A stretch of DNA of 64,000 nucleotides from the NCBI GenBank assembly GCA_949825045.1, contig OX463806.1, positions 40,448,208 through 40,512,207 of the forward strand, read 5' to 3'. Under the pieces are notes generated by a model. The model searched no databases. It saw nothing but the letters and a program-made list of their open reading frames with translations, and was not told the DNA's origin. Source of the stretch: Argyresthia goedartella (taxonomy: Eukaryota > Arthropoda > Insecta > Lepidoptera > Argyresthiidae). Below are positions 53,691 through 64,000 of this stretch, piece by piece (within the stretch, counting starts at the first letter, position 1; every line of letters starts with the position of its first letter). Both the position numbers and the translations under genes were made by a program.

Positions 53691-56500
53691 GGTTAAATAC
53701 AACTACTGTTTAAATAATTTTAAATTTTAAATTTTGTTTTTGATATTTGGCGGTTTTTGGGTTTTGATCTTGTTTAATAGCTAAAAGCTCTAAAGAAAAT
53801 ATATAAGTATACGTTCTTTTTCAGAGATAAAAAGTTATTGACGTGGGTTGTAGGATATTTCTGTTATCCTCCAGCTCTGGCTATCCATTTTGGGAGATCA
53901 CATGCATCTCGTACTTTTACAATATCCTGAAAGAATCATATCTTTGTGATTTAATAGGTCTGTCCTAGGTAGGTAGGTAGGTACGATATGGTCGAAGGTA
54001 ACGCCACGTGTATGCCTTCATTTATAAAAAGGTTTTCGGGAGAAAGTTTGTGAGTTAGCGAAAGCGAAACATTAGTGTCCCGCTAAAATTACTGATAAAA
54101 AACAGGACTCATCAGAAAAAATACTCTAAATTTAAATTGAATAGTTGTAAAGTTGGCAGCCCTGCGTGTCCGGCGCTCAGTTCAGAATCTGTGGAGCTCC
54201 GTGCGTGCCGCTCACTGTAAACAGCCTACCCTTATACGAACCTCTACGTATGTAGGGCGGTCGGACGTCCCTACACCCCCGCCCCCCACCCCCACAGAGA
54301 AAGGGGTGCCCCCGTTTCTTCCTTGTTCCTCCTTTGCAAATTCCCCTGACGATGGAAATGTGTTTGGCCACATTTTATACAATTTCTAGACGCAACGCAT
54401 GTCCGCAGTATTAGAGTTGAAGCCTTGGAAGTTGCGTCGAACGCAGGAGTTATTATTGTTTTGGCGCGCGGGCGTTGACTCGCCTTCATTCACGCCTGTC
54501 CTGACAAAGGCTAAGTAGGGCTCTTCTACTCTTACACCAATCTTCATTTTTATACCTTTCCTTAAATTGAAAACTGATTTACTTTTACGGAAACTTTCTT
54601 GACAAATGTACTTTCTCAATACGCAACAGCCCGTAAAGTATGTGCAAATATTCACAGATAATCAAAGAGTTTAATAAGTTTCCCATTTTGCAAGACACGC
54701 CAACCTAAGAAAACTAAAATTTTCATTTCGGACACGAAGTAGAGAAAATCAATAGTCGGTAGATAGCTACGTATGTGTGTGTACGCGCGTAAGTAGGTGA
54801 ACACCGGGGCCGCTGGTCAAACGTAGGTATCTACAGTTGAATTAAATTTCCTTGCGAGATGAGATATTTGGTCTGTGAATCTCTTATTGTAGCACTTTCT
54901 GTATTTTTTAAAACAATTTCGTAGGCTGTGTAGTTTGTTTGACGAAAAGTTGGGCTCGTGTAACAATTTCCAGAAAATTCTACTTGTTTTGTACAAAAGT
55001 GTGAAATTTAATTAAATAATTCTTATCATGTAATTCTGACATCTTGAAATTTCAATTGCTCTTGTAAATTTGTCCAGTTAAACGATTGATTCACACGAGC
55101 TGTCTTTTATTGCGAATTTGCTTGTTAATGCGATGTTATTAAAGATCCATAACACGTTTTATTTGTGGGTGCACACTTAGTGTAAAGAATTAGGGATCCT
55201 TAAGTATTCTGTGTGGTTTGGTTCCGTACAACTTTGAAGAACTTCCGCGGGAACAGCGACCAGACAATGAGTCGTTATTTTGGGAAGTTGGTTTTGTTCC
55301 GTGGGTTGGTATATGTATAAATCTGGGGTGACATTTCTTATTACATATTAATTTGTTTGTACCCACCATTTGAAGCATTACCTTGATGCACTTCGTATTT
55401 ATATATGTTGAAACCGCTATTATCTCTTTATGTTTTTGTGCATTTATTTTATTCTGTCTATAGTAGTCTATTTTAAATTCAGTACGTACCACTAATATAC
55501 ATACCGTATCCCCACCATACCCAATACTCCGCTATCTAATGAACCTAGGTAAGCAATCATTTGTTTGCTTCCGATGGTAAAAATGATATAACCATGTCCA
55601 ATCGATAACCCCCTAGCTTGATTCCATCTTCATCTCAAGCCAAACATCCCCACGCTTACAACAATAGCGAAATAGATATTCTACATACGAGTATATAGTG
55701 TGTAAGAGGTTATAGACTCCTCTGAAATACTTGTCATGTACAGAATTACTCCTATTTTAATTAAACGTGAAGTAATTTAGGGGCAAGGCACACTCCTCTC
55801 CAGCCTACCAACAACCTACGAGTGTGTGTCGGCTTTCTGCGTGCATCGTTTAGAAATGTTTAAACAGAGGTACCTTGGGGGTCTAGGGGGTCACTGGGGG
55901 CCATCGGGAGGCCCCGTGGATGGTTAGTTCACCGCTTCAGCTACATATAAATTAATAACGTGCCCTACGCATACGTAGGTAGGTGGATATAGCAAACATG
56001 TCCGTAAGTACTGTGGGATACAGGATGCTGTGAGATGGGTGTTGTCTTGGATTTATTTAAATTCTTCGATTAGTTTATAGGTAGTTGATATTTGCTTGAT
56101 GCAGCTAGTGCGGCAAGGAACTCAAAGAACAAGAAGGATGACACAAAAGACACAATGCTGTTCACAGCCTTCATACTTCAGCGATAGAGTTTTGAATAAA
56201 ATTTGTAAATTAGTAGGAACTGGGATACACACCATAGGCTCAAGTGAACGAAACGTGACCATAGATATACCGTCAATTTGACGTGAGCCCAGTCGGTTTC
56301 GCTGTGGAGAGTTACGGATTACGTAACCGACCGCCAACTCGGAACAGCCTGTGCTGTGAGATGTTAAATTTGAACGGAGCACAACGCACACCTATTATGA
56401 AATTTCTGCACACACACAACCCCACACACACAGACACACTGCCGGACTTAGGAGGCGATCAGGGAGGTCGGTTCTCGAATACTTGCCAGTTAGCCGCCCC
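53691..56500. other. No gene recognised
   Basis: A second, milder GC-rich patch lies at 54155-54320. Short frames on both strands show no domains, and no known transposon end was identified. Confidence 0.35.
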
Positions 56501-56503
56501 ACT

Positions 56504-56523
56504 CCCCCCCCCCCCCCCCCCCC
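56504..56523. repeat. Poly(C) run
   Basis: 20 consecutive C; a simple repeat likely to vary in length between individuals. Confidence 0.85.
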
Positions 56524-57334
56524 GCCTGAAAATTCTCATATTAATATGTATCTCCTTCACGCCACGATTTTGGAGCTTCGTAATTATGTGGCTGGGGAGG
56601 AAACCTTTTTAAAGCGCCGTGAAAAATACAACGCAACGGGTTCCACTCAGCTCAGCCATCGAGGCCGTTGGTGATGATACGTGTGTGTGTAGGTATGTCC
56701 GGGTCTTAGGGAATTTTTAATAAATTAATTTCGCCGAGGGAAGGATTTTAAGTTTTGGCTCTTTTGTTTCGGGCGTTGTATGATAGATTATGAATTAATG
56801 GGAAATGAGCGAGTCATGCTGTAAATAGATTTCGGTAAAGTTGCCAGGGGATCTCAGTCTGGATCTCTAGTCCACGAACGTATCATGAATTGGAAACACT
56901 CGTCTCGATGGCTCAAAATGACTAAGTGTTCTATTAATAAAAATACTGCTACTGTTAATAGTCGACGACATCGAGGCGAACTTCAGCATTCCGTAGCATT
57001 CTCATAACAAAATAGTCCTAATCCATCCCATTAGCTAATGCCACAGCCGGGAACGAACCCACCACCTCAACTTCCGTCAAGTTACGTTGCTTGGAGCACA
57101 TAAGTTACCGCCCACAACAATCCGAATCCGAACCTTCTATTTACTTAACCCAGATGTAACGGGAATTTTGAAAATTGGGTCGCGATTTTTAACTCTAGAA
57201 AAAATAATGATAGTTTTATCAATCGATAGGTCCAAAAGCGCGCTGTATCCGTTAGCGGTTTATTTTAGGCTATAGTATTTAATCGCACATCAAAAAAGGT
57301 TCAACAAAAACACTTTTTATATTTTAAATATTTA

Positions 57335-57390
57335 ATGAGTACTTAAGTTTCGCTCACCCCTTTACCCTTCACCTAAGCTACCGCAGCAAA
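57335..57390 (+). repeat. Family-A core, decayed copy
   Basis: TACTTAAGTTTCGCTCACCC then CTTTACCCTTCACCTAAGCT and ACCGCAG, without the rest of the repeat. Confidence 0.6.
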
Positions 57391-58332
57391 TATAAGGGAT
57401 ATTTGCTGTGCAAATCAGTGTTTTTGATGTGCAGTTTAATATTTCCTTTTATTTTATACAGATATTAAAATTAGCTGACCCAATTTTCGGAAAACTATGG
57501 ATAATATATCTAGAATCTTCTTTTTTTTCGCAGAAACTAAAATCACTATACGTTACAATACAGGGCGGTTGTAGCAACAGATTGACAACTGTGCCCAAGT
57601 TAAGCCAGCTACTCAGTAATCCACATTAGGCCTGACAGGGGGGCAGCTCATTGCCGCAGCAGCTATGGAGACAGTAGCCAGCAACGGGAACGCCGCCCAT
57701 CTCCCCGTGGCCACAATATAAACTTTTGATTCCGAAAACCAGACGCACATTTCTGCAGTTGTTTCTAAATTAAGCAATTTCCATGAATAATGAACGTTTG
57801 TAAAAGGGTTGTCAAGCCTGGACAGTGAGTTCACATTCCCGATGGGTAATTGATAAGGGTAGCGGAATGTTAAAAAATTCAGTAGTGTCAATTCAGTTTG
57901 TAGATGTAGGTAGAGGTATGTACGGGGTAGGCTCAGAACAGACAGCCTCGGCGGCGTGTGTACATTTGTTTCAACTTTTTATTTTTAGAAATACATTTTT
58001 TTGAGTGATGAGTAATGTAGGAGGCTGGACACTGATATTTGGAAAGAAGAAAAGCTTTTGTCGTGATTATTTCACGACTTTTGAGTCAAATATGGGTCGC
58101 ACAATACGGTATCTTTCATGTGAGGAAGTTAGTAGATCATGAGATGCAATTACTAATCCATGATTGTTTATTATCTCTCGAATATGTTGAATCTCCACTT
58201 TGTTAGCATACTTTGAAACTGGGTAGTAGCATAGACTATCTCCATGGTAGTAGTCAGTCGAGATGATAAAATATATTTTGTGCTAGACAATGTTGATTCG
58301 AGATATCTGTCGCAACAACTGTTGTCGGGAAC
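57391..58332. other. No gene recognised
   Basis: AT-rich; the 92-codon minus-strand frame at 57613-57891 has no recognisable domain. Confidence 0.35.
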
Positions 58333-59130
58333 CATTTTTTTGGGTTCCGTGCCCGAAGGGTGCCAAACGGGACCCTATTACCAAGCCTCCGCTGTCCGTC
58401 CGTCCGTCTGTCCGTCTGTCACCGGGCTCTACCGGATTAACCGAAATAGGTAGAGAGCTGAAATTTTCATAGTGGATGTATTTATATTGCCGGTATAACA
58501 ACAAATAATGAAGCATACCGGTTTTTAAGAATTAAAAGAAGTAGCCATACGAAAAAAAGTGGTTTGGCTATTTTCTTAGCCATTTTGTTTTATTTGTTGA
58601 TCGGTGAAACTGGACTCTCCCGAACTTATCGGAAAAGATCTTTGATTGTAGGTATTGGGTTTTATGCGTAGTTATTTGTCACTGTAAGATTAATAATTGC
58701 TGATTCGAATCATAATAAATAATATTCAGTTTTTTATCATATTTGATTTTATTTCTGTAAATAAGTTACTTAATTTCTATTCGGCTCCGGTTTCAATGTG
58801 CAAAGAGTTTCGTTAACCTGACTACATCGTTGAATACTTACATACTACATACATAAAACTCTTTTTTCCTGTTTTGATATACGCTCTTGAATGTAGTCCT
58901 ATCTAGTATTTAATATTTTATTATTAAACATTATAAAGTTATTCTAGTACAAAAGACGTACAAGAGTCGTTTTACGTTTTCCCGTATACAATGGTATATA
59001 TACAATGGTATATACCATTTTATACGGGAAAACGTAAAAAGACCTCGGACCCGAACACGAAGGGGTCCATATGGAACCCTTCGTGTGCGCACTACGTGTG
59101 TGTTCTTACTCGCACTTGACCGATTTTATT
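58333..59130 (-). repeat. Common lepidopteran interspersed repeat, copy 2, reverse and split
   Basis: 58333-58510 gives the reverse of the repeat's right part (GGGTTCCGTGCCCGAAGGGT.. CTGTCCGTCCGTCCGTC). 59070-59130 gives the reverse of its left end (GGAACCCTTCGTGTGCGC.. ACTCGCACTTGACCGATTTT). About 500 bp of unrelated AT-rich DNA with a hairpin separates them. Confidence 0.65.
58970..59040. repeat. Long perfect-type hairpin
   Basis: Arms TTTTACGTTTTCCCGTATA and its exact complement, extended by a CAATGGTATATA/TATATACCATT pair with one mismatch, about 31 bp per arm with an 8-base loop. Confidence 0.85.
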
Positions 59131-60595
59131 AAGGTTCCGTGACAGCCAGAACCGATCCAAACAACCTCTGGAACCGGTTCAAAAGATTTTGTACAGAACC
59201 GAGCTATACGTGGTCCTTCCATACCAATGTCGGACGGGTACACGGCGTAGTACCAACCCCTGTATTAAATACTGCTCAAGCAACTGTTCTAGAACCCTAA
59301 ATACAAAGTCCTTTCTATAAGTGCAAACGAATTATTTCTATAAAGAAAGAGAACTAACAAAATTCACCTGTCCTAACTCATATCAATGAACGAAAGGCAA
59401 CCTGTTTCCGCAAGATAAAACCCCAGGGAGTGGGCGCGATGTCAAAGAGTAGAGATTGACGCGAGAAGGGCTAAAACTCTCGACTGTTGTAGTGAATCAC
59501 GTGACAGAAGGTCCTGCGGTAATAACCTCCACGGAGTTATGAATCGCTTTCCCGTCGTAAACTCTTTGGTGATGCTATACTTTCAGAGCAGGCTCAAATC
59601 CAACAGATGGCGTTGCGTAATTTTAATCCGTTGGCGCGTGATGTATGTGGTATTATACGGAAGGACACCTAAAAAAACAAAAAATCTTAGTAATATGGTG
59701 TATTGCCTAACCTAAAGTGGCACGTTCGTGAGATAATTGGATTTAAATAGCCATGTAATCAATTTTCAAGGGCACCGAAGTATGGAAAGCATTTGGAGAT
59801 AATTGAGTTCTTGACCAAACTACCTTATTCCCATCTGAAAATATAAAAGCATTACTGAACTTTCCGTAAAAACAGAAAGCCCTTCATTTATCGCCGACAG
59901 CATGATAAAAAAAACATCTCGAAATATTCAAATTAGTTTCATGAAATAGGCTGAAATTTCATAAAATAAAATAACAAGTATACCGTATATTTTCTTACAA
60001 TCGCTGATTAAATAATCATTAATTTCAATTAAGTATTAAATATATTTTCTTCCAATTATCTCGCTAACGAAACACGTAACACGTTGGTTTTATTACCAAA
60101 TATTTTTTGTTGTTGTTTTGTCCTCTACCCATATTTATCACATACATCATGCGCTAAAGGAAAAATTTTAGGTCCATCCACAATGCAGTCTGTTGGATTT
60201 TTTAAAAAACCTGCTCTAGAAGTATCGCATTAACAAAATTCTTCCTTTTCGTTTAGAATTTAGATAATTATGTTTGTATAAAAAACGTTGTTCAGAACCC
60301 ACTTTTTAGACCGGCTGACTTAAAAATGGATCTGTAGTTATCTCTTGTCACCTGAAATCGGCGCCCCTGGATTAAGAAACGCAATATCTGAGGCTTTGTC
60401 AATGAAAACCTAGTGGAAATTCCTAAGGGCAAATGTCACAGAATCTAGTTCGATTCTAGCCTAGCGAAGGTACATTTATAAATCGATCGTCAACATTAGC
60501 GCCGGCAGGAGCCAGAACTCCGCGTGGAGACTGCTCGAAACCATTTCACTCCTCTAAATTATGCGTAAAATGTCCATTTGACGCGTACCCCTCTA
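59131..60595. other. No gene recognised
   Basis: No convincing frame, repeat or RNA gene was seen in this stretch. Confidence 0.35.
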
Positions 60596-60800
60596 CTGCC
60601 TCTACCCTCTTATCGCTTGGACAGGAACGAACCGACGGATGGGGGGCCCCGGGCGGGGTGCCGGACTAGGGGGGGCGACCCCCCAAGTGAGGGGGTCCGA
60701 AGTCCACCCCACCCTTTGGTTCCCCTGAAGTTCCATCTCTCACACCTATAAATTCAGCACACACATTTCACCCCACCCGGGTGGGGCCCAGTCCAATCCT
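60596..60800. other. GC-rich block with palindromes and TATA-like site
   Basis: GGGGGGGCGACCCCCC and the perfect palindrome CCCCACCCGGGTGGGG (60771-60786) lie near CACCTATAAATTCAGCA (about 60744-60760). The composition and motifs are promoter-like, but no gene start is visible on either side. Confidence 0.35.
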
Positions 60801-61277
60801 TTCGCTTAGCTATGTCACACTAGCTCGCCGCTCGCCGACGTTGTTGGAAACTACAGAATTAATATTCAGAAACGATCCTGCACCGATCGTTAATCATTGC
60901 TGGCTGTGCTGATCGGCGAGTTTGGATGTAGCTTTTATCTGCCTATTACTGAGGGGCATATTTACTTTAGTTTCATACTTGGTAGGTAGTAATAGCCTTC
61001 GTTAGAGGACAGACCAAATACAATTGAATTGGGCACGTATGCATTTCGTCTTGGATTGATTTTGAAACTCCAGATTTAATTGAACTCTGTGCTTGCAAAA
61101 GAGTATGTTAGTGGACAACTTACCGCCGTAGTCGATTAATCGGATTCAAAACTCTGAGTAAGGCAGTTAGACATAACAGGATAACATAAAGATACCTTCC
61201 TATACATACCTATACTATGTTCTGCATTGTAGTTGAACTAAATTATTATTGAATTAGTAACTCAGCTACGTAATACT

Positions 61278-61602
61278 TATACAGGGTGAAGCCCGATCAG
61301 TTAATAAAATATGCAAGTAGTTATAGTTATAGTAAATAAGTCATTGCGCAAAGAAGCTTGTGCTACATTTTCAATCATAAAAGTCGACGAGGGAAAACAG
61401 GGGCTTATAGAGCTCTGTCAAGCAATGACCTAACAACATTGTCACTGATTGTTTTACCTTCAAACACCTGGCTCCTCGTATATTGCTGAAAGGGTCTAGG
61501 ACCTTTGGGTTTCTTCAGTTCTGACCATAGAACTGGTAACGCCCCCCCCTCCTTATTGGGTAATACAGACACCGTACCACTGGAGTTGGGCCACCCTGTA
61601 TA
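61278..61602. mobile_element. MITE with TATACAGGGTG ends
   Basis: The ends TATACAGGGTG and CACCCTGTATA are inverted repeats, with TA on both sides, as for Tc1/mariner-like elements. The interior of 300 bp is non-coding. Confidence 0.65.
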
Positions 61603-62780
61603 AAATATGGGTTAGTATTTGGATGAGCAAACCCCACATAAACTGCTAACATAACAAAAAAATGCTAACTTTCCGAAAATCCCTTGAAAGCCTTTTCTAA
61701 AAGGCAGTCCCGAAACAAGCTTTATTTTCGCTTGATTTATGAATTCTAAAGTAAGTAGGTACCCGGCACCACGATAGCATACTATGAAGTTGCAGGTCAT
61801 TCAACTGCATCATGCAAGTTTCGCTAGCTACCCTCGCGTGGTACCTGTTCACTCTACCCACTAGTTTGCTGCAAGGGTTGGCTCCTAAATACTATGAAAA
61901 TCAATCAGTAATTTTTCATAGTTGCACTCAATCGATGTATGCGTCCAGGTTGGGTTCTCCATTATGTACGAACTAGGAATTTGTGTTGCCAGGGTTTCCT
62001 CTGTTATCCTATTGTTCGATTCTCTCTCTCTGACCGCAATCAATCGCAATCGCAATCAAACTGACATTTTGAACAATGTGCGCCGACTTCAGAGCACATT
62101 TGATTGTGATTTCGACTGTTGTTGAAGGATTTTAATCAACTATCGCTAGTTTGAAAGCTGTAAATTTCAAAATTGCAATCACGTTCCGAGTCGCTATACC
62201 TGTCTCAATCAAGCTGTATGTTTTGTATCTTTGACATCATCCTTCATCCTTCCTTCATTAGGTGTATTTTTTAGACTTTCTGGCGAAGTCGTAGAGTAAA
62301 TTATAGTTGCTTATAAGTTCCGAATGTAATGTAGCCAGTGGGGAATCCCCCGATACTGACTACAAAAGCTGCACGCAAACTTGTGCGTTGTAATTAAGTT
62401 ATGAGTTTCCAACTTTGCACTGAGCTTCGTAGAGCGTTTAACAAAACTAAGGGAACATTGTAAAACGTGGCTCAGACAATAGTGAACAATTGGTTAATTT
62501 AATACCTACAGCTTATGTCTAAGAGAGAAAGGAAGGGGTGTAGCGCTTTTGGTTTAAACTGAAAAATGCGTTTATATATTCTATAGGTATATAAATCTAT
62601 AATAAAATCTATAATATTTTCAATTTTTCAAAACCGTTAGTATATAATAACTTTTTTCTCCTTAGTTTACAAACTATCGATAAATTGTAAACTGTACAGT
62701 ACAGCTTATGATATGAAGCGTTAGTTTATAATAAAACCGTTCAATTGTGAACTGGTTTTAAACTTTAATTCCAAAGGAAA
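61603..62780. other. No gene recognised
   Basis: Short frames at 61612-61800 and 61922-62125 have no recognised domain. A local TCAATCGCAATCGCAATCAA motif (about 62038-62060) is a minor simple repeat. Confidence 0.35.
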
Positions 62781-62880
62781 TAGCAGGGCAAACACTGCGG
62801 TAGCTTAGAGGAAGACTAGAGGGGGCGAGCGAGGCGAAGCCCCCGAATAGTCTTCGTGCTAGGTTGACATGTAAGAAATG
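62781..62880 (-). repeat. Family-A-related hairpin core, diverged copy
   Basis: CTGCGGTAGCTTAGAGGAAG, then GGGGGCGAGCGAGGCGAAGCCCCC, then TCTTCGTGCTAGGTTGACAT; same order as the family-A core but with a changed loop. Confidence 0.65.
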
Positions 62881-64000
62881 AATCGTAAATTCTAAACTCT
62901 GTCGGTCTGGTTTACAATTTATATATTTAGTTTTGACAATCTTACGGTGACATATTCATGGTTCAAGCATTTTTATTTAATTGATGGGTAGACTGAGTAA
63001 ACATTGCAGGTTGATTTGACGAAACTGATCTCGCTTGATTTTTTTTCTTTTAAATTGACTAGACACTGATTAATTTAACAAAACCTGTACAAAACCATCT
63101 TGATCCAAGTAACTAATATGACTTTGTTATGTTTACCAAACCTATTTAGTAAGAATTAAAAAAATACTTGTTGTAGTAACAAGGACGTCATGGTAAAATT
63201 CGGGTTTGTAAATTTAACCGTTAGTTTGGTTGTTAGACAGAAATCAGTGCATAATACTTGGTTGAAATAACAAAACTATATTTGCTGAATACATTCAGTA
63301 ATTTAAACCAAAATTTTGTTTAAAATTAAATTTATTGTAAAATTTTATGATTGCTTTTACGAACACCCGTCGATAAAAATAAATAATAATTAAAGGTTAA
63401 CTAAACAGTAACAACCCGGTAATAATTAATAATAAAGTCTTCAAATTAACAATTTTACTCAGTAATATTAACAAATAGTTTTGCTGAATACAACACTGCT
63501 GTTTTAATAAAAGTAACCGAATGTTTGTGGTAACTCCAACTTGGGAGTATATGTTGCAACAGCAAATAACATGATGGGATTCATCTTTGTTAATAAAGTA
63601 GATTTGATGACTGATTGTATGAATGCCCTATGCAAAGCTTTCATCACTTCAACAGAGAATAACGGTTATTCGAACCACCTATACTAATATATTCAAACTA
63701 TAACCAACAGCTTTGTTCGGTTGCTTTTACAGAAACGCCGCGATAAATCCAACAAAATAACGATTACAATACAACATGGTAAAAAATGCATGGTTTATAC
63801 AACCAATGTGAAATTTGTTACATTTACCAAGTGTTTTGTAAAGGCATTTACTGAATAAAACTTGTTTGTTGCAACAAATGCGGATCCGTTGTCATTACCA
63901 AATATAATTGTTACTGTAACAAAAAAAAAATGGTTGAACTAATTAATTAATTTGAAAAGGTTACGATTTTTATTTGTGTTTAATATTTATGCTTCGGAAC
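62881..64000. repeat. AT-rich tract with degenerate internal repeats
   Basis: Recurring short blocks: TTTTGCTGAATACA / TTTGCTGAATACATTC (63270-63500), GCTTTTACGAACACCCGTCG versus GCTTTTACAGAAACGCCGCG (about 63354 and 63722), and many GTAACAA / GTTACTG motifs. It could be the body of an uncharacterised non-coding repeat starting at the hairpin at 62781. No gene is visible. Confidence 0.35.

Noticed and set aside
57050..57090. Reverse B-box-like GGTGGGTTCGTTCCCGGC as another SINE
   Set aside because: No A box and no recognisable SINE body on either side.

Overview
The window looks like a lepidopteran (moth or butterfly) nuclear genome. The evidence is the AT-rich background, tRNA-derived SINEs with Pol III A and B boxes, the interspersed repeat starting CCGGTCAAGTGCGAGT, TTAA-flanked piggyBac-type elements, and several CR1/Jockey-like LINEs with the YGILLWG motif near the C terminus of their RT proteins. 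No rRNA, no true tRNA gene, no CRISPR array and no convincing large host gene was found. The sequence is mostly a transposon graveyard with some very young elements.

Positions 1-38275 form one nested stack. The outermost layer is a decayed BEL/Pao retrotransposon on the minus strand (BEL-1). Its pol and gag remnants lie at 1-6281, its leader holds a 34-bp tandem array, and its 5' LTR is at about 38015-38275; its 3' end lies off the left edge. Its pol was hit by an RNase H-bearing LINE (1020-2302). Its gag was hit by a LINE/SINE tail (4553-4800) and a piggyBac-type MITE (4801-5472). An env-bearing Ty3/gypsy element (7198-36181, plus strand, TSD AGGA) landed in the 34-bp array. That Ty3 element was itself hit by an internally deleted piggyBac element (10258-13715, which carries a LINE fragment), by a two-ORF LINE inside its env gene (16954-21926), and by a 5'-truncated LINE in its 3' LTR (24089-35700). 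The last LINE was split by a second BEL/Pao element (BEL-2, 24103-32778, minus, TSD GGTTC).

BEL-2 is the youngest layer. Its two 218-bp LTRs read as identical. A single 2466-codon frame encodes Gag, protease, RT, RNase H, integrase and, in the same frame, a furin-site envelope glycoprotein, so it looks like a recently active insect endogenous retrovirus. The Ty3 element carries a related but broken envelope.

Positions 38276-64000 are sparser: MITEs (including a hAT-type with a perfect 8-bp TSD), SINEs, one more LINE 3' half (40430-42052), Helitron-like and tandem repeats, and several GC-rich blocks in otherwise AT-rich DNA. A 53-residue secreted cysteine-rich peptide ORF (43354-43515, minus) is the best host-gene candidate. 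The rest may be intron or intergenic DNA of a gene whose exons lie elsewhere.
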